Shown here piece after piece: positions 1 to 11,997 of a DNA stretch of 64,000 bases. The notes under the pieces are model-generated. The model had not been told where the DNA came from and did no database searches. It saw only the letters and a program-made list of their open reading frames with translations. Source of the stretch: Crocodylus rhombifer (taxonomy: Eukaryota > Chordata > Crocodylia > Crocodylidae); NCBI GenBank assembly GCA_038503035.1, contig JAVSML010024447.1:186001-250000 (forward strand), written 5' to 3'. Numbering within the stretch: position 1 is the first letter of the stretch; every line of letters starts with the position of its first letter. A program made the translations under genes and the position numbers.

Positions 1-342
1 TCCAGCCAAGTGCCTTAGGAAAAAACTATGTAAAAAATGTGTTTACTTCTTGGCCTTCACAAAAGCAGCCCCACATCCAGGATTTAAATTTACATTGAAA
101 AAAAAGTTTTGAAATAGTCTAAAAAACACACACAAAAACAAAACGCAAAAACTAAGAAGGTGTTGAACAGAAAAGATTAACTGCCGATACAAAAAAACCC
201 TAGGTTGCATAGTAGGCTTCTCAGTGAAGAACTTTTTCTGGGGGGGGAAGAAGGGGATATATAAAGCACTGAAAATAATAAAATGTTCTACACTTTGTTT
301 TAGGAACTAGAGCAAGAAAACCATGATGATATGTCTTTAAAC

Positions 343-650
343 CAGTGATGCTCAACCTCCTGTGCTCACAGTCTGGATAAGTGGCATAGAAGCAGTCCAC
401 CACAGTGTCCTGTGGATACAATCCAGTTCGCCAGCCTGGCTCTGTGCACCAGCCCAACCCCCAATGGAGTGACCTTGCACACTGGCCCCAGGGCACACCA
501 GCCTCACCTAGCGTGCTGGGCCCCATCATCTGGGCTACAAGCAGCAAGGGTATGGCAATTAACAACATCACAGCTCCCTTGCTGCCAGAGTTCCGGATCT
601 GTCAGGAGCTCTGTAGGCTAGGCCCACAGGACAGATGTTGAGCACCACTG
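343..650. mobile_element. non-autonomous hAT DNA transposon (MITE), 308 bp
   Basis: The left end reads CAGTGATGCTCAACCT and the right end reads GTTGAGCACCACTG, which are inverted repeats of each other. The flanking 8-bp direct repeats are CTTTAAAC (335-342) and CTTTATAC (651-658), seven of eight matching. Short inverted ends starting CAG plus an 8-bp duplication are the hAT superfamily signature. There is no transposase, so the copy is non-autonomous. Open frames crossing it on both strands (221-571 minus, 405-641 plus) are chance frames within the element. Confidence 0.85.
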
Positions 651-1069
651 CTTTATACCTGGCAGAAAATAGGTTACAAAAGTGTATGAAAACAGACATT
701 CTTTCTGTCACTTACTCTGCAGAATGTACTATTCTGAGGCTCATGCTTCAACCACTGGCACTTGACAAGGTACTTCGTAAACTCTCTCTCAAACAGGAAG
801 CAAAAAGCAACTGAAAAAATTACTGTGTTAAGATTCAGTTTTAGGATACTCATGCCCTGACCAGTAAAAAGCATCTGCATTCTACTACTAACAGAAATCT
901 ACTATCAATCTTTTTATCCCTGGTCAACACAGCTGTTTCAAACCAAGATGTATGAAAGGGCACAATCAAATATTCTACATTCCATAAAGATTTATTAATA
1001 AAACATCTACTGAAGAAGATACAACACAAGACCTTCTCTCTCTCTCTGTTAAAAGATTGTCTAAAGGGT
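651..1069. other. non-coding sequence, nothing recognised
   Basis: AT-rich sequence between the hAT copy and the MIR-like element. It has no conserved frame, no long inverted repeat and no known repeat that I can name. A short CT run lies at about 1034-1047. Confidence 0.5.
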
Positions 1070-1260
1070 AGTGTCTGAGACTTGGAAAACCTGGATACAA
1101 ATCCCCATTCTATCACAGATTTTCCATAGGACAGTGAAAAGGGACAGTCATCTGGCTTCTCTAGGCCTCAAATTCCCCCATTAATAAAATGAATAATCAC
1201 TACTAGCTCTGGGGCTCATTAGGATATTGAGATAAATACATAAAAGAATTTGCTCAGCTA
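1070..1260 (+). mobile_element. MIR-type CORE-SINE fragment
   Basis: The order of words is that of a MIR/CORE-SINE in forward orientation. It runs from a B-box-like stretch (ctggatacaaatcccc), through a diverged accttgggcaag segment, to a cctca...cccca...aaaatg segment and a ggatattgagataaatac tail. It is heavily diverged, so this is an old copy. Ends are approximate. Confidence 0.6.
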
Positions 1261-1816
1261 CTATTTAAATTAGACAGATATGTAAAAAGGTATGTTAATG
1301 CTCCTTTATGACAAATTTTGATTTTTAAAAAAAAATCTTTCCCCTGCATACACACTGCAGGTCCCCATACCTTCTAAAATTCTCTAGTTTTCTTGGAACC
1401 CAATCTAAGTACAAGATTAGACGTAGTGGTTGTGTGTCAAAATCCAGACATTGTAAACAGGTAACATATCCACAATTACTCACAAGCCAATGCTGCTAGC
1501 ACAAGCCCAGGCTTCTGATCAAGCAAAAGCCTGCATGAGGAACATGACAGCTGTACATAGCTTCTCCATTGAAGTAATCCACAAATATGCAAGGCCTTTT
1601 TGGATATAACTAACACCTGGTGCTTTCCAAGAGTTACTAGATATAGGCACTATAACAGCATACAAACACATGTATAACAGTCCATAAGAAAAATGTGATG
1701 TGCCAGTCATGGTATTAACAGTCACCATACATTACCATCATTAAAATGAGTCATGTCTAACTTGGTTCTTTTTTAATTTCACATTTCTCACCCTCCTTTG
1801 AAGATAAAGCCTAAAT

Positions 1817-2003
1817 CAGGGGTGGGCAATTACCTTGGGCACAGGGCCACTTACTGCGTTTTGGCAAGGCATTGAGGGCTGCATGACAGACAGCCAGGGG
1901 CAGATAAACATTAACTTTCTAAATTTTTTAGGGGCCCTATGGGCCGGATAGAATGGCCTGGCGGGCCACATCTGGCCTGCAGGCCACATTTTGCCCACCC
2001 CTG
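1817..2003. mobile_element. non-autonomous hAT element, 187 bp
   Basis: The termini are CAGGGGTGGGCAA and TTGCCCACCCCTG, a perfect 13-bp inverted repeat. They are flanked by GCCTAAAT (1809-1816) and GCCTAAAC (2004-2011), an 8-bp target duplication with one mismatch. The interior holds the phrase gggccacatctggcctgcaggc, typical of CAGGGGT-ended hAT families. There is no coding capacity. Confidence 0.93.
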
Positions 2004-2045
2004 GCCTAAACAGTTAAAGTAAGCAAACAGCCCTTAATATGCCTA

Positions 2046-2545
2046 ACACTCATAGGTGGAGGGATAAAAATTTGGGGGAGGCCTGAGTGTGCACACATAT
2101 GCATGCACACCCCCAGTAGGTATGTCTGTGGGGGAAGTCGCAGGGAGAGGGGAAGGGCAGGGGAGGAGGGAGCATGGTTGGGGTTGGGGAACGCCCTGCA
2201 TAGCCAGAGTGGGGCATGGGACTGAGCCACGGCTCAGCTGGGGGGCATGAGGAGGGGGTGGCAGCTGCCACCACTGCACACACCCCAGGAGAGCATGAGG
2301 GGCATATGCCCCCAGATCCAAGTGGGGCAGGGCACAATGCTGCTGCGAGCTGGGTTTGCACTGCTAGACGACAGGAGGCTGGTGCTGCTGTCTGGGACTG
2401 GTGATAAAGCCAAGTAAGCCCGGCTTTGAAACTCAAAACATTTTGAGTGCCTTTGTTTCATTTTGAAGTTGCTTTGAAGGCTTTTGTTTCATTTTGATTT
2501 TGCTGTTTCAAGCTTGAAACAAAACACTGGGTGAAATTTTGTACA
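2046..2545. repeat. GC-rich unidentified repeat-like block
   Basis: A sharp rise in GC between AT-rich flanks. It ends with a direct repeat of the type cttttgtttcattttga (about 2451-2469 and 2481-2499), a perfect 16-bp palindrome GTTTCAAGCTTGAAAC (2505-2520) and the border gtacagccctac. The composition change and sharp right border suggest an inserted element, but I found no matching left terminus or target duplication. The several overlapping open frames here are a product of the GC content. Confidence 0.35.
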
Positions 2546-3060
2546 GCCCTACTAATTATTTCCTTAGTTTTCAAGTGGTTCTGCCAATGTGGCAGTTACG
2601 TTGTTGGTCATATTGTCTACCATTTTAAATTCAGAGATCTAAGGGCATGGGACAGCTAAAACTATTTAATCATGGGAGAAAGGACAAACAGTAAGTCTCA
2701 CATATATCATAATTTATTAGAAGACAAAGATTGAGGAGTTTAATTTTTCAAAAACAGTAACAAACAGGCATGTTTTTTTGAGTGAGCCATGCTGTATGTC
2801 AGCACTCGCTCTTCAATGCTGCCTGGCAAGACTATATCCAGAGCAAAAAGCTAAACTTCATTCCTTCGTTAAAAAAAAAAAAAAAAGCTTTGTAAATCAA
2901 GCACATAAAAACATTTCTCCAAGAAAAACAAAATGGCTGACTTTGTTGGAGATGCATGAATTGAAAACAACAGTGTAAATATGCATCAACAATTAAAGAA
3001 ACTTTTGATATAGGAAAGAACATGATTGTTATCCGATTAATTGCTTCAAAAGATCTAAAC
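2546..3060. other. non-coding sequence
   Basis: AT-rich sequence with a poly-A run at about 2870-2886. No gene, transposon end or structured repeat was recognised. Confidence 0.5.
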
Positions 3061-3380
3061 CAGGGGTGCTAGACTCCTGGCTCATGGGCCAGACTGGCTG
3101 TGTTATGCCATCCTGCCAACAGGGTTCCCCACAGGTTCAGAACTATAGCTGCAGGAGAACAATGGCACCACTGTCCTGCTGCCAAATTCCAGACCCATGG
3201 GGAGTCCCAGGTCAGCCTGTGAATTAGATGGGGTGCCAGAGTCCAGACTTGTGCACTGGAAGAGGGCAGCACCAAGCCCCAGAGCCCAATCCTGACATAG
3301 AGAGACTGGCATTAAGTCCCCAGGATCCAATCCCACTGTACAGGAAGCAGGAGAGGGCAGCCTCTGGGACTTAGGGAAAT
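3061..3380 (+). mobile_element. probable hAT element, left end only
   Basis: It begins CAGGGGTGCTAGACTCCTGG directly after ATCTAAAC (3053-3060), which looks like a hAT target duplication with a central TA. The following GC-richer segment resembles the interior of CAGGGGT-ended hAT families. No matching right terminus or second copy of ATCTAAAC is visible, so the right end is lost or too diverged. The right limit given is the composition change. Confidence 0.45.
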
Positions 3381-4014
3381 CCAGTGTTTATTGGATTCCT
3401 TAACCTGATGACAAAACTGCTAGTCATCCTTTCTGTACTTAAGGATTGTAAACCATGTTCTGTTGTCAACAGCTGAATTACATCAGTAATTTCCCAAAAG
3501 GAAGACCTCAAAGTTCTGCCCTACAACTACATTCCTTTGATTGACCAACAGTTTTTCTGCCACATGCTGTTCAAAACCTGCACTCCCAATATCTTCCTAT
3601 TCAGCAACTTCTCGGCAATAAAAAAAATAAAAACTAAAAACAATAGAGGGACTAACCAAGTTGCAAGTCTGCCAAGCTGCTAGAATACCTGGCAAGTGGG
3701 AGATGTGAGATCTTTGTGATCAAAATAAGATGCCAGTGTATGAGAGATCTGCTAAGCCTTGTTCAAGTCATGTGAGCCCATCAAGAGTTGGGCCCCCAGA
3801 AGTCTGCTTGATCTGAGGCATGTCAGCAGATCAATGGGATAGCATGCAGGTTGAAACTACATTCATAAAAGTGACATTGTATTTATTCTGTGGACTAGTT
3901 AGAGCGAGACAAGGCCAAGTAGCTCCTGGTTATCACTGTTCAGAAGCAGCATATGTGTTATGAGTATTATGAGGGAAGACTCATTAGCATGAACTTAACT
4001 CATCACTTTCTACC
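3381..4014. other. non-coding sequence
   Basis: No gene or repeat recognised between the hAT-like end and the CR1 tail. Confidence 0.5.
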
Positions 4015-4195
4015 TTTCATAGTTTCATAGTTTCTAGGGTCGGAAGGGACCTGAGTAGATCATCTAGTCCGACCCCCTGCCATGGCAGGAAAGAGTACTG
4101 GGGTCAAACAACCCCAGCAAGGTGTTCATCTAGCCTCCTCTTAAAACCCCCCAGGGTAGGAGCCTGCACCACTTCTCTTGGAAGTTGGTTCCAGA
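4015..4195 (-). mobile_element. CR1 LINE, 5'-truncated 3' tail
   Basis: Read on the minus strand this is the last ~180 bp of CR1. It covers the end of ORF2 (the ...aagaggaggctagatgaac segment), the short 3' UTR with gggtcggactagat-type sequence, and the terminal ATGAAACTATGAAA-style microsatellite at 4015-4034. It is severely 5'-truncated, as is normal for CR1 insertions, and carries no functional domain. Confidence 0.92.
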
Positions 4196-7100
4196 AGATT
4201 GTGGTTTGCTGAACCTGACATTCTAAAATAGCACAATACTCACAATCAATGTGAACTCTGTATTATTTTTTGTAGGGTTTGGTTTGTTTGTTTTTTTTTA
4301 AATTAAACATAAGTATTTTGTAGCAGCTATCATCTAGTCTGTGGTTAAGATGCTACTGTAGCTTGGTAAAGGCTGCTAAGCAATTCCCAAGTACTACTCT
4401 TCACCACACCTCCACTTAAACTATAGGATTATAGTAAATTACACACTCCAAATATTTAACAGGATCAGGGATTTTTTTAAATCAAAGACCATCTAAAAAT
4501 CTCGGGGAGGGGGGGCAGGGACAGAGACACAGCAATCTTATGTAATATTTTCCAAACCACAGAAAATGAAACATAGGTAAGTGGAGGCAGCATTGAACAG
4601 CCTGTTAAGCAAAATCTGTTAATGAACCCAGTGATACAAACTGCAGGGAGGGAGAGAGGAGGAAGAGGAAGAGAAATACCAGCACTATACCCTGGCTCAT
4701 CAGTGAATCCAGTAAAATATTAATGGGCATCTAATTTTTCCCCTACCCGAACTAGGGGATTCTCTCAAAATAAGTATTATTCACAAATAAAATATAACCA
4801 AGCTCTATCAAGATGAAGGTCTTGCATTATTTCCCTGGATTCATATTTGTTCCATATACAGAACTTTAGAAAAAAGGCTGATTTAGGTGCAGCTCAGAAT
4901 CTGTAAAAATGAGATTTCACTCTTTGAATTTATGTACTGTTCTGAACCTGTTCATTCCTCGCACTTTAACTTGTTAAAGGGAAAGCATGATTTAATCCTT
5001 CAAATTTTGAAGCAAAAAGAATAAAATGTACACTAAATCATTTAAATCATTAATAAAAAAAACCTGTGCACATTATCTTCTCTCCCCCATGGTTGCGTTC
5101 ATCACTGCTCAAATCCGCATTTAGTCCACTTAAAGCCCTTCCTTTGGGGACTAGTGTTATGTCATCACAAAGTTCAGGAACAACAATCCTCTAAATATTT
5201 TCACTGCCCACACCAATACAGAAGATTACACATTTTACAATAGCTGCACATCCACACATTTAAGCATCAGTTAAATAAGGTTTCCAAACATAAATCAGCT
5301 CTAATTAGAATTGCAAAATCTTTACACAAGTCCTTCCAAAAATAAAAAATAAATAAAAAAAATTAATGATTAGCTTTGGAGATCTGTATTTCAGATTAGC
5401 TTTTTAACATAAATCCATACACACAAGAGCTACAGTACTGCAATTAATTACAATGCTTCTACCATTCTGAAGTCTAAAGTGCTCCCTGAATGGAAAAGTC
5501 AGATTTGTCCAACTTGCTCAAAATTGAGACCACAGACCAGATACAGAATAGGTGAAAAATTTCAGAGAACTACAGATGAAAACAAAATGCTCCTTGGCTT
5601 GAGGTTAGGACAGAATTCAGCAGCATTATGGTTTGCCTCATCTCTTCTTACACAGGTTGATATACTATACATGAAGGTGGATCTCCATAGAGATCAATGA
5701 TGAAATGCCTACTGGGGTAAAATCATAGTTCTACTGAATTCAGTGTTACAGTGTTTTTAAATTTAATTTATAGGATTATATTTTCATATATGCAGAACAA
5801 TAAATGGATGAAATGAGACAAGCTGCAAGAACAAGTTTTCCCTACATTTAGAAGTACAGGGTAAATATTAGAGTATCAATGACTATCTTAATTACCCTGC
5901 CTGGCTTCAATTCCAGTACACCCTGTTAAGAAGAGTTCTGACACATGGAAACAAGAACAAGGTAACCAATCTAGCAAACTGAAACCAGCAGGCAACAGCT
6001 TATGCATCTGGAAAGCTAGAAGATCATTCACATCTAGGAAAAGTTGAGTGATCCAATATCTGCTCTTTGGAATCCAGTCCATGTATAAGTGACATTCAAG
6101 TAAAAAACCAGCTTTCCTTTCTCAAGATAAATAAAGCATTAAAATGGTGTGTAAAGTGGTATTTACTCTGGACCAACATTCTACTATGTAAACGTGTACT
6201 AATCTGCAAACACACCAGTCAGTTTCTCACAGTAGAGATGAAACAAAATACCATAATTCTTCAGGAGTTCTCCAAGCTCTTGTCAGTGATGACCACTCAA
6301 AATGAAGTCATTTCCATCTCTGTAGATGCATACAACTCAAAGTAAGGGTTTTTGCAATATTCAGCAGCTATCTTAGTAGCACTGTAAAAATACTGTAATT
6401 ATAAAACATGTTAATACTAATAACTGTATCCTGTGGAGAAGCAGTGTTGAAAGGAATGTGCACAGTTATGTCAATATAGCTTTTTTTTAAAACTACAAAA
6501 TAAACTAATGCAAGTGACCTTAAATTTTTTATCACTTCTGATAATGGGGTTCCAAGTACTACTTCACATTTATTAGGAATATGAACACAGATCAAGGTGA
6601 AAAGGTAACACATTTAACATGCCATTACCTTTTAAAATGACAGAGAGCCTGTGCCTTGTCTGCAACTCTCATGATATATAAAAAGACAACTAATTTGTTG
6701 GTGAGGTTGGTTTCAGTCCCTTTTTCTCTTCCACCCCAACCAAGTCTGAAGATTTTCCTCTCCCATGCCTTTTACATTAAAATCAATTAATCAATCAAAT
6801 CAGGCCTTTTCTATGCTAGAAGACTGATTGACAGGAGTTCTAGTGAAGCAAGAGAATCATTAGAGTCAAAACAATAAAAGCATAGTAAATGAAGTGGAGG
6901 AACACAAGAAAAAATATAAGTCTGCACAGGATTTGTAACAAGGAATAAGACAACAGAAACCAGTTATCAAAAACTTCCTGATTTTAACTGAAGACAAAAA
7001 GTAACTATTACTTTAGCAGCATCTAGTGACAAGTTGGCTTTCCTCTGCCTTGAACCTTACATCTTATCTGAACAAGATAACTGAATCAGATTACATTACA

Positions 7101-9758
7101 GTGTGATGTTAAAAATACAACTCACTACACAGACATTTCTTTATATTGCAAAGTGCCTTATTTCAGTTTAGCCAAATAAATTATTCTAGGCATGGTTTAA
7201 ACCAAAATAAGCAAATGCACGTAGCCTTCTGCGCCATTTAAAGTTAAATCACACCTCAGGGGAACTGAGACCATTTTCTCCTGCAAATAATGCCTCAGAA
7301 ACAATACAAGAGCCATTAAGCTACTCATAAGTAGCATTTCTCACCTCTGCAATCAGGAGCTGCATTAATCTGAAGTCATCACAAATCTCTGACCACCATG
7401 AAGTCCTTACCTATATCTCAAGTACAGCACAAATGATTTACAATGCATTTGGAACAGATACAGAAACAACAGAAAACATACCTTAAAAGGAAGCGTTTTT
7501 CTCCACTAAGCATGCAACCAAGTATCACATACACTTCCCGAAAACACTCAGACACTGCCAGCTTTCTGCATCATACCACTGCATTACGATTTAAGCATTC
7601 TGGTGCATCACGAAGACAACAAATGAAGACTGAACGTAGCAATCACAATATTCCAGTGTGCAGCAAGATTGATGAGGCTTATCACCGCACATTATTTTTA
7701 GTCATTTTTGTAAGGGGATGAGCGAGAGTGGAGGAAGACGGCACTCTTCTTTAAAAGAGGGTCTGTTCTTAATACCTGTATGGATCACCTTGAATCCCAA
7801 TTCTATACAGACACGAAACTAGAAGGGGGGGCTATCCTCAAGTGACTGCAGAAGGAAATGCTGTTCTGGGGTAGAATAAAGATCTTACTGCCCAATTTTT
7901 AAAAATTCTTAAAATCTATTTAATCAACAGTGGAAAGTGACACAGCAGACAAAATACAGCAACACTCCCTGATTAGCTTACTATTCAAAAACAATCAGAG
8001 CAGGAGTGAAACATGTTGGGATTTTTAAGTATGACAAGGGTTTGAAATATTCAGAGAGCCCCTGGAAAGCAAAAGAAGCTATCTGGCAGGGAAGCATCTG
8101 GCTGGGGACAGCAGAGCAGGATATGGTCGGCAGCCTGTGGGACCTGGTCCAGAGAACTGGGATAAGCAAAGGAAGCAAGAAACTAAAAGGGAGAAAATTA
8201 GAGCAAACAGCATGGGAGAAGGGAGATAAGCCAAAATGCAGCTTCAGATTCCAAAATGTTATAAACAGAGCAAGAGTGAAAGAATTTGAAGTAAAATTTT
8301 GAACAAACTGGAAGAATGGAAAGAATAAGATGTTTTAAAATTTAGCCAAAAAAGCTACCTGAAGTCTATATAATGCTAAGTAAAATATACCCTGCCCCCA
8401 ACATACTGACAACCAAGTACAAGAGGCAAGTCCCCTATCATTGTCTTCCTTTTTAAAAAAAAAAGGAAAAAAAAAAATGTCTAACCCATACTAGACAGGA
8501 TTCCCAACAATTTGTTTGCAGGTTATACCTCAATGTGAAGAGCTGGAGAAACTGGGTCATCTAAAAAGTGGACCTAAAGTTCCAAGCTTGACAAACTTAA
8601 GCCAAAAGACTATTATCTAACAATATAATTCACCACAGTCCTTTACCAACTAGACATTCACAACCTCAAAAATTCTGTATTACATGAAACAGGAAGTTAC
8701 AACAAAAGCTTCAATGGTTTGCTCAAGACCCTCTGACACTAAAAGTCAGCACTCAATATTTATTTAACAAGATTTTCGTTTTAGAACGCTTTCTTCCTGC
8801 TTTCTGGATCTATAATAAATTTTACTTTGATTTGCAAAAACAGAAGTATTTCGTGACTCCTACATCACATCACAATGCATATTTGTTGTTGTTAACCTCA
8901 TCATACAGTCTCTTTTGCAACACAAGACAGTGCGGCCAGGTTTAAAACAAAGAAATTCCAGTATTTTTCCTCTCAATAAAACCCCCCAACAATTCTGACG
9001 TGCCACTGCCTAGTTTTTGGCTGGAAAAGATTAGCATAAAAATATACCTTTAACAACGATTAAGAGTAATTCTATTAGAGGGCTAGACAATGTATCTTAA
9101 AACTTTTCTTACATGGCTATATTGTTTCAAAGGTATCTTAACTTTCAACAAAACACAAGCCAAATGAAAGCATTCAAGCACAAAGGAAAAATCCTCCCCT
9201 GCAATGGAAAATTTTAATCTTTTGAAGCAAGCTGCAGAGATGCTTAGCTGGACCTGGGTTGCCTAGATACCAATCGCACCCTTTTGCCAACTGAAAGAAG
9301 TGAGCTATCAGCAAACCAAACAACTGACAAGTGGATGAGCTAGACTAGGCGGCAAATTTTCATTCCATTGCTCCTAATCTCCAAACAGCAAACAAAACAC
9401 ATTCTAGTCTGGAAAGGAGATCACTTTAAGACCGATTCAGTACATGCACCAAATATAATGGGAAAATACAGATTGGCTCCAGCCACATTTCTGATCAATA
9501 CACACAGAATATTCATTAGTGACCTAGGCCATACAATACTATGCATACTTCACTCAATGTTGGGATACCCAACCTTGAGCACAGTAACACATAGCATGAA
9601 GGGTATCTAATTCACCTGCATTTGCACTTCCTAGTGGAAAAAAGAGGGTTGGGGGAGCAGGCTCACCAGAGGCCCTGTTAACCACAAAAGGTGAACTACA
9701 ATAAAAAATGACAATTCAAATCTTGGATGTTTCAGCTTTGCACACACATTCCTAACTA
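4196..9758. other. long AT-rich non-coding stretch
   Basis: About 5.5 kb with short chance frames only, for example 5479-5700, 6067-6345 and 8006-8302. None carries a recognisable domain, a convincing splice-site pair or biased codon use. It contains A-rich tracts (about 8453-8477). If the CpG island at 13 kb promotes a minus-strand gene, this is probably intronic. Exons too short or too fast-evolving to see by eye cannot be excluded. Confidence 0.45.
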
Positions 9759-10089
9759 CAGGCATACCTCGGAGATATTGCGGGTTCGGTTCCAGACCAC
9801 CGCAACAAAGCGAATATCGCAATAAAGTGAGTCACATGAATTTTTTGGTTTCCCAGTGCATATAAAAGTTATGTTTACACTATACTGTAGTCTATTAAGT
9901 GTGCAATAGCATTATGTCTAAAAAATGTACATACCTTAATTAAAAATACTTTATTGATAAAAAATGCGAAGTGAGCAAATGCTGTTGGAAAAATGGCGCC
10001 GACAGACTTGCTAGACGCAGGATTGCCACAAACCTTCAATTTGTAAAAAGCGCAGTATCTGCAAAGCGCAATAAAGCGAGGTATGCCTG
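9759..10089. mobile_element. Tigger1-like non-autonomous DNA transposon (mariner/pogo), 331 bp
   Basis: It starts CAGGCATACCTCG and ends CGAGGTATGCCTG, a 13-bp inverted repeat. TA dinucleotides flank both sides (9757-9758 and 10090-10091), the target duplication of Tc1/mariner elements. The left ~200 bp and right ~120 bp look, from memory, like the two ends of Tigger1, a pogo-type family known from placental mammals. The transposase gene between them is missing, with the junction near 9960-9970. Frames at 9875-10099 (minus) and 9971-10159 (plus) are not genes. The family name is recognition, not a computed alignment. Confidence 0.85.
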
Positions 10090-10091
10090 TA

Positions 10092-10861
10092 TAAAACAAG
10101 TGCCATGTTCAAGTTTGAGGGAAAAACACTGGCAATTAACTTGGTGCACTTCAATATAAAATTCACATTTTCATTTAAAACCTGAAAACAGTTGTTTGCA
10201 TTCTGACTGAAGTTAAAGACTTCATCAAGTTATAGTCGCAATCAATTTAAAACAAAGCCAATAATTTCACCCTCAAATACTTATCCTGCATTACAATTTT
10301 CCCTTGAAACTTTCCACCTTAGCTACACAATTCCAGAGTCCTGGAAATACTTATAAAAAAAGGCAACCTACTGTAATTTTGGACACTGGTCTATGCTCTT
10401 ACCAGGGTTAAATGGCATGATTCTTCAGACACCTCAAGAAAGGCATCTGGAGACTTCTCTGCTAACACTGTGGTGTCTACCAGTAGGACTGACACTGCCC
10501 TCTTGTACAGGATGCACAAACCTAGGCTTCATTCTCACCTGTAGTACTAGTCCACCTCTGGGAAGTCACTTCATCTTTTCCTCCCATCAACTGTTATGAA
10601 ATAATAAACAAGGCAGACAAGTCTCTCAGGGTGGAAAGGATCTAAATCACTGGTCAGGAAGCCTCACTTTATAATCACTGTTTTCTAAAAAAATTGCATT
10701 CTTGTTTGATATCCTTTATTCATTTAACTTCTTGAAACTTCGCACTTTTAGAGAAAGGTTAGGGCTTAACTGTATGTACACAAACTGGCAAAGAGACAAG
10801 AAGGCTGATGGGTGGGTATCAGGTCAGTTCTCTCTCATCTTCATATACTGCTGTTAACAAG
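10092..10861. other. non-coding sequence
   Basis: No gene or repeat recognised. Short frames at 10393-10599 and 10812-11042 show no family resemblance. Confidence 0.5.
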
Positions 10862-11015
10862 GATGTTATCTCTGAAGACAATAAACTCTCCCTATGCCAG
10901 AAGAAGGGCATTTGAAAACTTGCAAAAACAATTTTTCCAACTATTTAGTTGGTCTTACAAAAGATATCACATCTATCATCTATCCAAAGTACCTTGTCTG
11001 CCTGTGATCTCTGGA
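10862..11015 (+). mobile_element. Penelope-like element fragment (same family as 39098-39458)
   Basis: It shares a long stretch with the right arm of the palindromic element at 39 kb. The shared words are an agggcattt...aacttgc segment, then tttttccaactatttag, then aaaagatatcacatctatc...tatccaaagt and ttgtctgcct. The hammerhead-like core kept at 39 kb is degraded here: AGAAGAA sits at the CTGATGA position. It is an old, truncated copy without coding sequence. Confidence 0.6.
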
Positions 11016-11082
11016 AAGACAAATGCACAGTTTGAGAACTGAAACTATGCATCACAAAGATGCTTAATGGGATCTTCTAGAC

Positions 11083-11278
11083 CCCACCAGTGCCAGGGTG
11101 CGGGAAGCAACATGTCCCTTGGGATGGACGGCAGGGAAAAGGTCAGGGATGCACTGCCACAACAAGGATTGGGCCCCTCACAGCTCCCCTGCCTTCCACT
11201 TCTGGCATATCACAACATCTTACAAGCTGAGCTGGCAGGTGGTTTTGGCACTCTGTCCAAAAATACTGCCAACCCCTG
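11083..11278. mobile_element. hAT element with perfect 8-bp target duplication, 196 bp
   Basis: TTCTAGAC occurs at 11075-11082 and again at 11279-11286, a perfect 8-bp duplication. The right terminus GCCAACCCCTG is the usual end of a CAGGGGT-type hAT. The left terminus is degraded (CCCACCAGTGCC). The interior phrase ggcactctgtccaaaaatactg matches other members of this group, such as 19187-19410 and 43985-44203. Frames at 11067-11306 and 11098-11289 are chance frames inside it. Confidence 0.8.
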
Positions 11279-11286
11279 TTCTAGAC

Positions 11287-11883
11287 TGAGCACTGAGTCC
11301 CATTAGGTAAAATAGTGTTCTTTAATCTTCACTAGTCTATAGAGGAGCCTCTTGGAACGTCATAAGACTGGGCCCCTAATATAGTCCATGGCCTGTTGTA
11401 ACCTATTTATAAACACTTCTAAAAAGGTTACATGAACATATTGTCTCAAATAGTATAGAATTATAAATTATAATCCCTATTCCATGACAATCTTTGAGCT
11501 GTAGCATACCTTAAATTAAAACTCTCTTTATACAATATTATTTTTTATTTTAAGATGCTTTTTTAACAAAATAAGTGAAAAAATCCTATTTAAATAAAAA
11601 AAAAATTAAAAATATTATTGATTTTTATCCACTCTGGTGTCTTCCTAGGCAACATGAAAGAGTATTTGAGAGGTAGGCCACAGTCTCAGATGGAGTCTTA
11701 AGGCACAACTGTGACAAATCCTCATAAAAATACACTTGGAGAAATCTACTTGCTTCAATAAATGAATAATTAAGTTGTTTATGGAACCCCTTATTGTAGC
11801 AAATTCTTTAAAGTTACACAGTAAAAGATTTGCCTTGTTATCTCATAACCTTGTCTTCCTTGCCCAGGTCTCTAGCAGAGGGA
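11287..11883. other. non-coding sequence
   Basis: AT-rich, with an extended A/T tract at about 11540-11620. No feature recognised. Confidence 0.5.
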
Positions 11884-11997
11884 GGTAGTTAGCCATGTTA
11901 GTCTTAAATCAAGGCAGAGGCACTTTAGAGATTACCTCACCTCAGAAAGGGAGAAAGACATAAGCTTTCACAGACAACAGTTTACTTACTCAGATGC
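11884..11997 (-). mobile_element. second Penelope-like repeat with degenerate hammerhead motif
   Basis: The plus strand begins gttagccatgttagtct, then gcactttagagatta, then taagctttca...ctcagatgct. This word order belongs to a common sauropsid repeat ending in an agcttttcg...cttcatcagatgc-type segment. Read on the minus strand it gives CTGAGTA (for CTGATGA, 11987-11993), a stem-loop-sized spacer, then GAAA (11966-11969) and GC. That is the layout of a hammerhead core with a mutated first box. The Penelope assignment is inference from that layout. Confidence 0.45.

Noticed and set aside
221..571. 116-codon minus-strand frame with a signal-peptide-like start (MMLLIAIPLLLVAQ)
   Set aside because: Most of it lies within the hAT element 343-650, so the hydrophobic start is coincidental.
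8006..8302. 98-codon plus-strand frame rich in Lys and Trp
   Set aside because: It resembles no retroviral or host family I know, and the Trp-containing part sits in a short composition shift.
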